A stretch of 64,000 bases of DNA from contig CACRXP010000002.1 of assembly GCA_902702965.1 (NCBI GenBank), forward strand, positions 442,872 through 506,871, given 5' to 3'. A program made the position numbers and the translations under genes. This document shows, piece after piece, positions 13,214-24,135 of the stretch. The stretch's first letter is position 1. Each line of letters starts with the position of its first letter. This DNA comes from Spirometra erinaceieuropaei. Lineage: Eukaryota; Platyhelminthes; Cestoda; Diphyllobothriidea; Diphyllobothriidae. The notes under the pieces were generated by a model, which ran no database searches, was not told where the DNA came from, and saw nothing but the letters and a program-made list of their open reading frames with translations.

Positions 13214-13450
13214 CACCCCCCCTCCCCTGCTCAAGACATGGGAATAGGAAAGTTCCCCTTCCGTAATACAGGTGGCCTTTCGTGAAATTCCAGGCAGGGT
13301 ACCTTTTCACGTGTCAGAGCCCCGACACTAATTCTAACCTTGAACCTGAGCTTAACCTCAGACAATAACCTCAACCCTACCAAGTATTTCGCTTAACTAA
13401 AGCTTAAAGTCACCCGTATTACGGGGCGTTTCTATTTCCCATCGGGCCAG
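13214..13450 (-). repeat. Dispersed repeat R2 with degenerate telomere-like core
   Basis: On the minus strand this reads a GGTTGAGGTTATTG / AGGTTAAG / AGGTTCAAGGTTAG series (degenerate GTTAGG units), then GGGGAACTTTCCTATTCCC and ATGTCTTG. The same combination, GTTAGG-like units next to CCTATTCCC(A/G)(T/C)GTCT, occurs at 21300-21840, and a related form at 54060-54200. Limits are approximate. Confidence 0.5.
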
Positions 13451-14097
13451 AAGGCGTCATGTAAGAAATCCTTGGCAAATTAGCGATCAGCGGTTAATTG
13501 TCTGTCTTTTCATAGGCTGATGCATCTTGAGTGACACATCAGTAATAACTTAGGCAGATTTGACAAAACTGAAAACTGAATGCGTAGCGAGACCTCGGTT
13601 TGACGACGATAATTACTTCTCAATGGGTTAAGTGACATCTTTGTTGAGAGCATTAACTTCTTCTTGTACCATATTACCACAAGTTTATGTCGGTCTGTAT
13701 AGGACTAACGGGTACCAAAGGACATCTTGTCCGCATACAAAGGTTTCACACAAACAGCATAAGGTATCTTTTAAGTGGGGCACACCCATACCTCTCCTGT
13801 GGCTGAAGTTTACACATGAAACTGGTAACTTAAATCACTCCGTTAATTAAATGAGCGAAAATTGGCGTAGAACGTGTTCAATGTTTCCATACGCGAGTCT
13901 CCGCAGACGCAATCAGCTCGAAACAGGTTATCTACCACGTAAGACAAGAACGTTTAGAGAGATATCTCGCTAAACTCCAATACTTCGAATAATTCGAGCA
14001 GTGTTTCTGATGAAGAAAGTGACACTCGTGATGACGAAGAAGTCAGCAAGTAAGACGAGCAGAAGGGAGTGGTATATGAGGGATATGGGGATGGGAT

Positions 14098-14174
14098 NNN
14101 NNNNNNNNNNNNNNNNNNNNNNNNNNNNNNNNNNNNNNNNNNNNNNNNNNNNNNNNNNNNNNNNNNNNNNNNNN
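14098..14174. other. Assembly gap of 77 N
   Basis: A run of 77 undetermined bases. It lies between AT-rich upstream DNA and the GC/pyrimidine-rich region preceding the protocadherin exon. Open frames that cross it are meaningless. Confidence 1.
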
Positions 14175-14999
14175 GTCTGGTGGCATCGCATACCTGTTCT
14201 CGCCCCCAGACGATACCTGATTTCCGGAGTCATAGAGCACTGGCACCTGCCACATTTACTCCGCCGAGTCAACCTCCTAAACGGCTTGTCTTCCATTTAC
14301 GCACATGCCAATATCTCTCCCTTCCCCCACACCCTTACTTCCCCCGTGGCCAACGCGGACCGACGTGTGCACGCGTGCCCTCTTGCGTCTGTCGTGGTCC
14401 TTGCATTCGCGTGTGTTTACGTGTGTGTGTGTGTATGAATCGCTCCCACTCAGGCAACCGCGTCCTTGCGCACGTCGTCCCCTTTGACAACGTGCGAGTG
14501 TCTACTCTCGACCCCAGTACCCACCAATCGGCAAACGCTATTGGCCATGACAACTACGCTGATGTCGCCCACGTCGCCCCCCCCCCCGCTTCACCTCCCG
14601 CCCCCCTCCTCTGAGGCCTTGTCGCGGTTCTGCGCTTGCTGTTGTCTTTGCTCCTGCCAAAGTGTCGCCTTGCGCTGCCAGCCTCAGTTCTACAGTCACC
14701 ACTTGTGGCAAAGTGCTTTGCCTCACCTCATTTTTTCAGCCCGACGTCCATACGTTGCCCCAACCGTCGCTTTCACCTCCTCCTCCTCGCGCCATTGCCT
14801 AACCCCTTCCCTCTTCCTAAAGGCAAGACCACGGGGCCATTTAAACAGATGCCACAATTTCCGTCGCCGTCGCCGCTTTGGTGATGCTAATGTACTTCTT
14901 CACTGGTGAATCAAGCATTCGCCGTGTGCAAACCCGAGTTTTGCTCTCATGCCTTGAGCATCGGCAGGATTATACTTCACTCACACTCCGTCTGCAGAA
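14175..14999 (+). other. Probable 5' flank/5' UTR region of the protocadherin gene
   Basis: This stretch is much richer in C, T and CpG than the DNA to its left. It has runs such as CACCTCCTCCTCCTCGCG and a (GT)n tract at about 14420-14434. Several overlapping frames exist on both strands but their translations are low-complexity (Pro/Ser/Arg) and match no family. Given its place directly before the first coding exon it may contain the promoter, 5' UTR or an upstream non-coding exon. No TATA box or initiator could be assigned. An in-frame TGA at 14955-14957 shows that the coding frame does not extend upstream of the chosen ATG. Confidence 0.4.
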
Positions 15000-17300
15000 A
15001 TGATCTCTATAAGACGCAGCACTTCACCCCAATTCCCATTCATCGTACTCCTCCTCCTTATGGTAGCAACCCTAGTGAACCTCAAGTTGGTCCGCGGCTC
15101 AGTCACCGCACAGCGCGGACCCACGAGCCTCAGCTATGCCACCGACAACAGTGAACGTTCAACAGTGAACTTTATGCTAGAAGAGGAGCTGCCCATCGGT
15201 ACGTTGATTGGCAGTCTAGCAGAACGCCTGCCCGAGAGAGGCCCACAGCTAACTCAGGCAGCTCCTAATAGCATTCTCTTCTCGCCGCTGGAACAGGAAC
15301 GGTTTGTGCAGTTAAACCGCACTACAGGGCAGTTTGTTGTCCGTTCGCGCATTGACCGCGAGGCTCTGTGCGATCAGGTGGGCACCTGTTGTGCGGCCTC
15401 ACCGTTGTCTTCCAAAGACCCCAGCAGTGCGTTTGCTCCCCCCAGCGGGCTTAATGATCTGTCCTCCGGGTTCCCCGCACGCAGTCCCAATTGTGCTCTA
15501 CGAATGCTTGTGATGGATCAACGCAGCAGGGAACCGAGTGGAGCCAGCACAAGAATTCCTAAACCTCATTTTGTTGAAGTCATCATCTACGTGATCGACG
15601 TTAATGACAATCCTCCTCGCTGGTCACCGGACACCCTCGAACTGGAAATCCCAGAACACACCCCAATTGGGACAACGTTTCAATTGCCAGAGGCCAGTGA
15701 CCCCGACCAGGGACCCCAGCACACGACTGTGCACTACCATCTCGTGGATAAATTCTACTCAAAAACAAATACAGCTCAGACTGACCGTCACGTCGTCGGA
15801 GACTTATTTAGCATAATCACCGAGGTTGTTGAGAGGCCTTTTGGTCTGCCCTACAAGTTTAACCTTCAGTTAAAAGTAAATGGGGATTTGGACAGAGAAA
15901 AGCGGGATTCATACAAACTACTCCTTAACGCTGTTGACGGTAGCAACAGTGCTAAGGCTTTGGGTAATGTCATTTCCCCTGCCAAAACTGGCACGCTAAA
16001 TATACTGGTAAAGGTTACAGACATAAATGACCAGGCACCCTACTTTGTGGACGCCAACCCCACAGTGGAAATTAATGAGAACATTGCGATTGGCAGCAGA
16101 ATATTTACTATGACAGCGAAGGATGACGACCCCTCGGACGCTAACAGACTAGTCTACCGGTTTGCTTCCACGGCGACAGGTGAGGTGTTGAAGACCTTCA
16201 ACATCAGCGAGAGGACGGGCGCAATCACTCTAATGCAGGAGGTAGACTATGAAACTGCTCCCCCACTGCCCGATGTCCGGGCACGCAGCGCCGCCGAGTC
16301 GGTGGGGTCTCCACACTCCCCCTTTGGAATGGTTGCATCCAGAGAGCGGGAAGTCGGCTACCTCATCCCTGTTCGCGTGACAGACGGTATTCACATCACC
16401 GAGTCCGAGTTGAGAGTACGTATCCGTAACATTAACGACAACCCCCCAAACATCACCATCCAGTCTCACCTGCGTAGATGGCGAGGGACAAATGAACTAC
16501 TCCTCCCGGAGGATGCCCCAGTCGGTCAGATGGTTGCCACAATCACTGTTGAGGACGCCGACGAACGTTGGTCCGCCGATCAGGAGGAGGGCCCCAGTGG
16601 GCGTTTCGAGGGCGATGGAAAGCTCTCAGCTCAGTGCATCACATCGCATCCCTTCTTTGTGGTCCAGCCCCTAATGTCCACCACCTCCCGACGTCAGTAC
16701 ATGCTCTTGACTGCACGGAAACTCGACCGCGAGAGCAAGAGTACTCACACCGTTACGATAACATGCCACGATTCAGGTCAACCGGTGCTCTCTCGCCGAG
16801 CCCATGTGATCGTCCATCTAGAGGACTTGAACGACTCCCCGCCCGTCTTTACACAGACCGTCTACAATGCACGCATCGCCGAGGGTCTGCCCACCAATTC
16901 TCCGATTGTGCGCGTGCAGGCCACAGATGCGGACATTGGCTACCACGCGCAGTTGCAGTACAGCCTGCTGGGGAGTGTGGAGAATCTGGACATGGTGAAT
17001 TTGGATCCACGAACGGGTCAGATTACCAGTGCGGTGGTCTTTGATAGAGAAAAGCTGGAGGCCATCAACTTCACCGTGTTGGCCCACGACTGTGCTGTTC
17101 CCAGTCATCCGTCAGGGGGGATGATGACGGCTGAGGTGGGGGAAGTAGGTGGGGGGACCGCGGCGGATTCTTGCACAACCTCGCATTCTGCCCAGGCCAG
17201 TCTGGTGGTGACAATTGAGGATGTGAACGACTGTGCACCGGAGTTTGAACAGCCCAACTATGAGTTCGTTGTGAAGGAAGGTCAACGTCCCCAGCAGTCG
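15000..17300 (+). CDS. Protocadherin-like protein, first coding exon (partial gene)
   Basis: The exon encodes 767 residues from the first ATG after an in-frame stop at 14955. Residues 1-34 look like a signal peptide: an Arg-rich start, then the core FPFIVLLLLMVATLV. Five extracellular cadherin (EC) repeats follow, each ended by a calcium-binding linker: DVNDNPP (200-206), DINDQAP (341-347), NINDNPP (477-483), DLNDSPP (609-615) and DVNDCAP (741-747). A sixth repeat begins at about 748. LDRE motifs and a DAD/DPD series of calcium ligands are present; EC1 and EC5 carry Cys-rich insertions. The exon ends TCG|GTGAGC, a phase-0 donor at 17301, and the frame then reads into intron and stops at 17384. 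The family mediates calcium-dependent cell-cell adhesion at the plasma membrane, often in nervous tissue. One large exon holding several EC repeats is typical of protocadherins. The transmembrane and cytoplasmic parts must be in later exons, which I did not find. The exact subtype is uncertain. Confidence 0.93.
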
Positions 17301-19490
17301 GTGAGCGTTAATCCGAAAATCTTTTGTTTTTTTTTCTTAGAATGCCGCTTTTTCAAATACGTAGGGGGGTCAAAGAACCGGTAGTGCATAATACATTTGC
17401 TTACAGTCGTTTCATCCGTAGTCAGCCGAGAATTCGGATTTTTTTGTCGGCTTTCTATCGACGCCAGTTACGACATTACGGGGTTAGGTCAAAAGTGATT
17501 CATCAAAGGTCGCTAATTTTGCTTTTGGTCACATTCCACGTGTCAAAGCTACCTTCGGGATTTCGCGCGAAAGAACTAAAAATTCCGATGATAAAGGCAT
17601 CTGAACCGAACTTTTTTCTATCCATATTTTTCTACAGACCGCCGTAGGCATACATGCGTGGATGAACGATTGTTAAAGTAGTCAGTACCATGTATGCGTT
17701 GGCTGAAATGAGGGATTGCCGACTGAAATAGACCATTCTTAGGATGGATAGTTTTAGTTAGTGAGACTGTCCTTCCTCGGTCATCATTCGTTCTTATACT
17801 AATTAGGAGAATTTAATTACTTGAAGCTAGATAAGGGAAATATCACAGTCCCTGTCAAATGAAAAATGGGCACTGTTTGTGATCATCCTGTTGAAGGTGA
17901 ATGCGGTGAGATGCCTTGAATTCACGGGATACGCGAATTATCTACTATGACCTAGGGCATAAGGAATTTTAAGTTCCGAGTTATGTATCAAACTCTGTGA
18001 AGCTTTCGCACGGTTCGTTGATGTGAGGGAGGGAGGGAGGAAGTACTCAGGCGATTTTTCAAAATTGACCGATAGAACACTGACAAACCAATTCCTACAC
18101 GGTACTATGATGATTTTATACTGAACATCTATGGAACGTCTGCTTAGAAAAGTATCATTGTTAAGAAGTGAATATTTTCCCTTGATTTTCTGTGCGCATA
18201 AGCAGTGTGTACACCCTATATAAAAGGATACGCAACGACACCTTCCATACATATTCCAGGAAAAAATATCTGTTCGGTTGTATACTTGAGGGAAGGACGT
18301 ACTTCGTTTTCTAAAACGTTTGTTATTTTGAGTATTCTGCGGACGCTTAGTACCCCTCCACCCTCAATTTTAGTAATTCTGTCCGCAGTGGATGGTATAT
18401 TCTGCAAGCGTCAAGAGGCTAATTTGTATAACTCACGGAAATAGGCTACTTTTCCCCGAAAAACTACACACTATCTAATCAGGAAACCTTAAGATTAACT
18501 GAAAACTCAGATTTTTGCAGTGCGTATAGTGGTAAGAAAAGACTTTTAAAACCGATACTCTCCTCCAACATTAAAATTCGAAACAACAGCAGTGTTCCAC
18601 AAAATGAGTAAGAGCAATTAATTTTATCCGCAAGTGTCACTAAATTTAACCGGTGCCGGCATCAAAAATTCATGAAAAGGTGCGTACTACGCAGTCACTG
18701 ATGGTTTTCTTCGGATAAAGGTTTACACGGGTGACTGGAATGACGCTCATTCAAAAACCATTGTGCTGTCCTGTAGAAACTGTAACTGGCAATTCTGTTA
18801 ATCAGTTTCACAGGTCAACCTTTTGAATTCGTCTTCTCTTTCTTAAATAAGTCGCAAACTGTCAGTCTGCCTTTCGTGATCTTCGCAGCTCACAGTACGT
18901 TGGAACTTCGCCTCCGGATTTGCAAGCATTGGCAATTCTGGCTTTTGGGCATTTTAAAGGCTTTGAAAAGATTGTAATATGCAGCAGAATTCTCAGGGCT
19001 AAATAGTTACTTTATCAGTATGTGCGAGGTCTGCCGAGAAAAAAAACAGGCAGTATTTCAGGCAAATCTTCCCTCTTGAATTGTTCTTTCACCGTCCATT
19101 CCAGGTACGCCACTGTAATCACAGTTAATTTTCACTGCAACCAACGTCTGATTTGATTTCCGTGCAAGTCCTTCAAGACAGTCTGCAGGCTGCGCCCACT
19201 CACTGGCAATGCATTTGAAGCACACTTAGCGCAGTCTCGAAAAAAAAAGTAGTCCGCGTGGAGAGAGGAAAGAAGAAAAATGAGCATTCACGCCCCACTT
19301 TGCCACCTGCACTCACAGAGCAGACAGTTGACGCTGGCTAGCATCGGCATTTAGAAGGTGTCAGCAAGCAGGATGACGGGAGGCAATATTTTGGACTGCA
19401 TCACAGTTTAAAATCGATCCCCCAGCGGCGCGGTGACGGCGCACGTAAGGAGTCCGGGAAGAAGACGACCAGAAGAGGTGGAACTATAAT
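17301..19490 (+). other. Presumed start of intron 1 of the protocadherin gene
   Basis: The donor GTGAGC is at 17301. Beyond it coding character stops: a poly-T run at about 17325-17338 and AT-rich DNA with only short frames. No frame with cadherin linkers (DxNDNxP) or LDRE motifs was seen in this stretch or later on the plus strand. How far the intron extends is unknown. Confidence 0.6.
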
Positions 19491-19705
19491 CGAACAATAA
19501 TAATAACGATGCTGATGGGGTTTTGGCGGCGGTAGTAATAGTAATGGCGGTGGTGGTCATGATAATAATAATAATAGTGAGGATTGTGATTATGATGACG
19601 ACGAAGACGAGGACGATGATGCTGGTAATAACAATAGGAAGAAGAATTATGATGGTGGTGATGATGATTACGATGATTATGATTATTATTATTATTATTA
19701 TTAAT
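19491..19705. repeat. Compound trinucleotide microsatellite (ATT/ATG/GAC-type)
   Basis: About 215 bp built almost wholly of 3-nt units: (TAA)n, (GGC)n, (GGT)n, (GAT)n, (GAC)n, ending in a pure (ATT)n run at about 19682-19703. The Ile/Val/Met-rich frames and Asn/His-rich frames crossing it on both strands are artefacts of the period-3 repeat. Confidence 0.9.
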
Positions 19706-21250
19706 CTTGCCAACCGTCAGTGCTTTGCGTTGTTTTTGGGCAAAAAGTCGGAATCGCCACACTGGGACCGTCAATGTTTGCAGCACTGTAGCCCACAACC
19801 ATGTAAATGTCAGCAAAATGGAAAGTGTCTTTTCGCGCTTGAGGCACAACGATTAGCATGCGCGCGCCCACATATACTAATCCACACTCCCTTCTGTGTC
19901 GCAGCCAGCAACCCTCTTCCGGCTTCTAGCGCCAGTAAATAGTGTTACGGGCTGAAGGACAGCAATGTCCGTTTCGGTCTGTTGGTGTATAGAGTGATAG
20001 CGGGACGCCTGTGCGTCACGGGCAACCTGCAGGTACCTGACTCCGTATTAGTGTGACCGTAACATATTTTGTGGGCCGACTCTTTGGCGAAGGGCACCTT
20101 AGGGCGTTAAATCCACTGGTGTACAGTGTCCGAAGGTTTGGCTGTGTCCACGCATATTTTCGTATCCAGTCTGTTTCAGAGGATAAAATCAAAGGCCTTA
20201 GGATGGTGTGTATGTGTTGACAGGTAGTTAAAAGTTCAGTTGCCTTATTGACAGACATAAAAGATTGGGTTAACTGGGTGTGGTCCTAGGTTTCCGCAGA
20301 TAGACGGTTACTCGTGGGATTAGTCAAAACCAACAAGTGGGAGTATTATTAAATTCGGTCCCTACGCAATCAGGAAAACGCGGGTAATCGTCGCCTTGTT
20401 GTCCAATGTGCCTCGAATAAAGCGGTCGTGTTAGTGTGGTAGCAAGGCCCAGCTCAGATTCAATTGTTTGTAAGTTGACCGGCATGATTTGCAGGGAAAC
20501 AGCTTTCAACTACGAACAAAGGGTGCCAACTCACCAGATCGGGGTTCCGAGGCAGAAGGAGACGCGTATCCCGCCTAGCAAGCACAGCAGGAATTTTACG
20601 GGCATTCCCACGTCGTGTCCCACATTCCCGAGGGTAACCGATAGAGCGTGAGTTCTTGATTTCTAATGCTAGCAGTAAATGATGAACTGGCCTTCTCAGT
20701 CCTTATTGGCTCTCTGTCTGGCTGTTGAGGGCAAATTGAGGGTAGACGGACACTCAGTTTTGCTTATAACTGTCAATACTATCTTCGAAGGATGAAATTA
20801 CTTGGTCCGATTCACCAAAGTAGAGCTCAGCGCCACCATGGGATACAGGGGCTGGACACGAAAAAAGTCGTTGATGTGTGAGATGTCTGCAGTTCAACTG
20901 CGACCGAGACATCAGAAGGCCGTGTTTTGGCAGCATCTGGTCGCAATAGGCAGAATTGAATGACAAAAATAAACTACATGCAAGTTTAGCAGAAGTGCTT
21001 GTTTAAAATGCAGTGGCAAGTGAAGATAGTAATGTCTAGGGAAACAATAAGTCCGTACTGGTAAGGGTCTTCGTAAGAATGAGTTACGTTAGAAGCCAAT
21101 GTTCCCTTTGATAAACCTTTTCAATTAATGCTAAGAAGGAAGTTTTAAATTCACGTTTACGATCAGACTCCTCATGACACTTATCGTCCACGTGCTGTTC
21201 ATCAAAATGCCCGCTTGTTGAGTTTTTATTTTTAGTCGACGGTCGGCAAG
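19706..21250. other. No recognised gene
   Basis: Only short frames without family signatures. No clear exon, RNA gene or known mobile element was recognised. Confidence 0.4.
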
Positions 21251-21299
21251 ACGAGGGAATTGGAAGCCACTCCCCATTTTGAGGACATTATGTTAATCT

Positions 21300-21850
21300 C
21301 CAGGAAGATTAGGGTTGACATTACAGCTAGAATAAGAATTTTAATTAAAGTTGGGCACGAGAATTTAAACCCTCGTATGTCAGTTGGCCTCACTCAAAAT
21401 TTCCAGACAATTGGAGTCAGGACTAACGTTGGTTTCGGGTCTAATATTAGAGTCGGGGTTAGTGCTAGCGCCAATGTAATGGTTAGGATGGCTAACATTA
21501 AGGTTAAGGTTGCGGTTAGGAGGTTTAGGTCGATGACGGTCAGTTTTAGGACTAGAGTTCAGGTTGAGACCAAGAGAGTTACGGTTAGGACAAGTATTAA
21601 CGTTAGGTTTAGGGTTAAAGGTAAGACATAGGAAATCGAAACCCTCGTAATCTAGCTCGGAGTCAACTGTGGTACTGGGGACACTCCTATTCCCGTGTCT
21701 GACCGAGTTAGGTCAGAGGTACTATCATGGTTAAGGTTAGTTCTGAGTTAAGACAGTTGAATGTTTACCCTTCCTGGACGTTTTTGCAAAATCTACTGTT
21801 CTACTGGGGGCGGGGTTCCTATTCCCGCGTCTTACGAAATGTTGCATGTA
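21300..21850 (+). repeat. Degenerate telomere-like (GTTAGG) array with R2 tail
   Basis: From about 21300 to 21630 the sequence is dominated by variants of GTTAGG/GTTAAG/GTTAGT, for example GGTTAGGATGGCTAACATTA and GGTTAAGGTTGCGGTTAGGA. It is followed by CACTCCTATTCCCGTGTCTG (21686-21705), another GGTTAAGGTTAG (21730-21741) and a second CCTATTCCCGCGTCT (21817-21831). The 123-codon frame across it (Val/Arg/Asn/Thr-rich, period 2 codons) is produced by the 6-bp unit and is not a gene. The tail motif is shared with 13214-13450. Confidence 0.75.
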
Positions 21851-23950
21851 TTCCCTCTCTAAACACGTCGGAAATGAGGCCTTGGGTAAAGCAAAGGAAA
21901 ACAGTAGCACTGTCTTCACACGATGCGGTTTCTTTCTCCTAACTTTTCTCTCGGTCACCGCTAAACAGATCGGACTGCTGGACGACTCGACTGCAGTTGA
22001 ATGCTCACCGTGATGGAAAGGGTAGCGTATCAAGCCTCTGAATAGCCTTAAATTAGGATGACTGCTGCCAGAAAGCCGAAAATGCGACGATTTGAGGATT
22101 GGAATCCATTGCCCATGGTGAAGGACGGGGTTACTTGGGCCAATTCACCACGTTTGTCTGGTTTTCCCGAAGTATTTTCCGTCATCAGTAGTGTCACTAA
22201 TCCCAAAAGCGACCTCTGTCGCTCCGCAGACGACAGTGGGTGTTGTGGTTGCATCATGCACTTACGAGTCACGACGTACAGTCTTAGAGGTGTATTCAGG
22301 TAGGAGTTGAAGCGGTCGAAGGATCACGTCTGAATTCTTCCTTCTTCAGGCCAAACAACGTGAAGTAACCCATGAATATTAGTGAAAAATACACTAACCG
22401 GCGAGACCAATTCTCACAGGTTCACTGCCAATAAACGAAGTATGACATGAGCACTCCTAACTTTGGTTGCTAAATTTTAGTCATTTTTTTATTCGAGCAA
22501 TGATCACCCTAGAATCAAACCGAAATGGAAATCTTTTTCCCTGCTATGCTTAGGCAGGCAGCAAATGAGACCAAATCGTTATATTGTATGATTCAAATAC
22601 GCGAAAACCAATGTTGTTTTGCCGTCTTGGAGGTTATGCCCTTGAAAATAATTCTGTGATTCAGAGTGGTCTTAGACCAGTGGCACAATTTTCCTAACAG
22701 ACGGAAATTTCCTGTTGGCTTTCATTTCGTATTTGAGAACTTTGCCCGTATTCTTTATTGACGCCGGTTTTATCAGACGAGGAATAACCGCGAGTGTAGC
22801 TGCAATACAGCGACCGAAGACGTTAAAAAGGACATACACTGGTTAATGTAGGGCACTTGGGTCAGATTCCGGAGATGAATGGGCTGGACAGAGTCGCTAA
22901 AGCTGCCATCGGTAGAATTCACACGAACAGGATGGAGGAAGGTTTAAATGAACGTAAAAGATATACTATCGGCAGAAAGAGCCTAGGATATTTTGAAGCT
23001 GTGGACAATGCAGGAAAGTAGATATGGTTACAGTTGAGAGGTGAACCGTCTGGGTGGAGGCGACATCCTTCATACCTGCCTAACAACTGGTAGGAAATAA
23101 AGCGTTGTGTGAAACTACAGGCAAAGGCCGTGGAACGTACTGACGTAGAGAGAGAGAGAGAGTGAGTGAGAAGTGTTCTGCTGTGAGCAGCGGTAGAAAG
23201 GATGTCGACAGCCAGGAGGGACGGAACATTGGCCTATTTCGTCGATGCCGAGCCCATCCTGGATCCTGGCGAATGTGCCATCACTCCATCTAAACAGCCC
23301 GGTCCATTTCGAGGTACGTTCTAGTACAAAACATCTCAGCTTCAACACATGCAGGAGGAGAGTTGAATCGTTGCATTTTTTAAAAATTCAATCCGCAGTG
23401 GAGAGACTTTTAAATCGTAGGGGAATGCGAGTTTGTGTTTGTCACAGGAAACCCTTCTAGACCGCACTAATGGCATTCAGATCGCATACCAGTCTTCGTG
23501 TATCAGCTCTGCTACTTGGAAGTTGGACTGAAATTTCTACTCCTCTAAATTGCTGCTGATCCCAGCGGCCAGTCTGAAAGCTCACAATTCCCATATAGTC
23601 ACATAATTTCTGCAAACATTTTCTTTTCCAAAAAATGATCCCATCTTCTTTTGGTCTAACGAAGGGAATCAGACTCAAACGCAAAACATGTGAAGTTCAC
23701 ATGCAAATAATAGCTCACCAGCCTGACTGTGGGACGTAGAACCCGCGCTCCCTTTTGTTTTGGAACTCCCTGCTGAAGCCCTTGCATCTGGACGTAGCAA
23801 AACAAGCAGCAGGTATCGACGAAGGGCCGTAGATCTACCACTTCCGAATTTCCTGTCTTAATCACCAGCCATATACCAACCCTTGAGATTTAAATCCCGT
23901 CAGATGTCTACTTTGCGTTTGGGTTAAGAAACTCGCCAGGTGACCCCCGG
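21851..23950. other. No recognised gene; one short GA microsatellite
   Basis: A (GA)n tract lies at about 23147-23161. A GAAAGCCGAAAATG near 22070 resembles a piece of the SINE body but is too short to call. Open frames are under 85 codons with no recognisable motif. Confidence 0.45.
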
Positions 23951-23967
23951 ATGTACGTTTTGTCCAG

Positions 23968-24135
23968 ATGTATGGCCTTCTGTCTCTGTGTGCAAAAGGA
24001 CCCGATGATCAGAGAGCCTGGATTCAAATCTCAGATTATCCAAACCTGAGGTTGTGCGTGGCTGACTGAGGACGGATACTAAGCCAGAAATGGCCACCCC
24101 AGTCTCTCTTGTCTTTGTTGGAACTCCCTCTTGCA
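23968..24135 (+). repeat. tRNA-derived SINE, copy 2 (diverged)
   Basis: It aligns along copy 1: a weak A-box region (TATGGCCTTCTG), a B-box-like GGATTCAAATC at 24020-24030, then GGCTGACTGAGGACGGATAC and CCAGTCTCTCTTGTCTTTGT. The tail seen in copy 1 (GGCTGCTGGTTGGGC) is missing; the element ends in or near an AT-rich TATGTATATATAAATAAG. Confidence 0.7.

Noticed and set aside
14001..14614. ORFs running through the N gap
   Set aside because: The gap translates as X and its true length and frame are unknown; flanking translations are low-complexity.
19408..19942. Open frames rich in Ile/Val/Met or Asn/His on both strands
   Set aside because: They arise from the trinucleotide microsatellite at 19491-19705, which keeps all frames open.
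21260..21631. 123-codon ORF with Val/Arg/Asn/Thr periodicity
   Set aside because: The periodicity is that of degenerate GTTAGG hexamers; it is not a protein domain.
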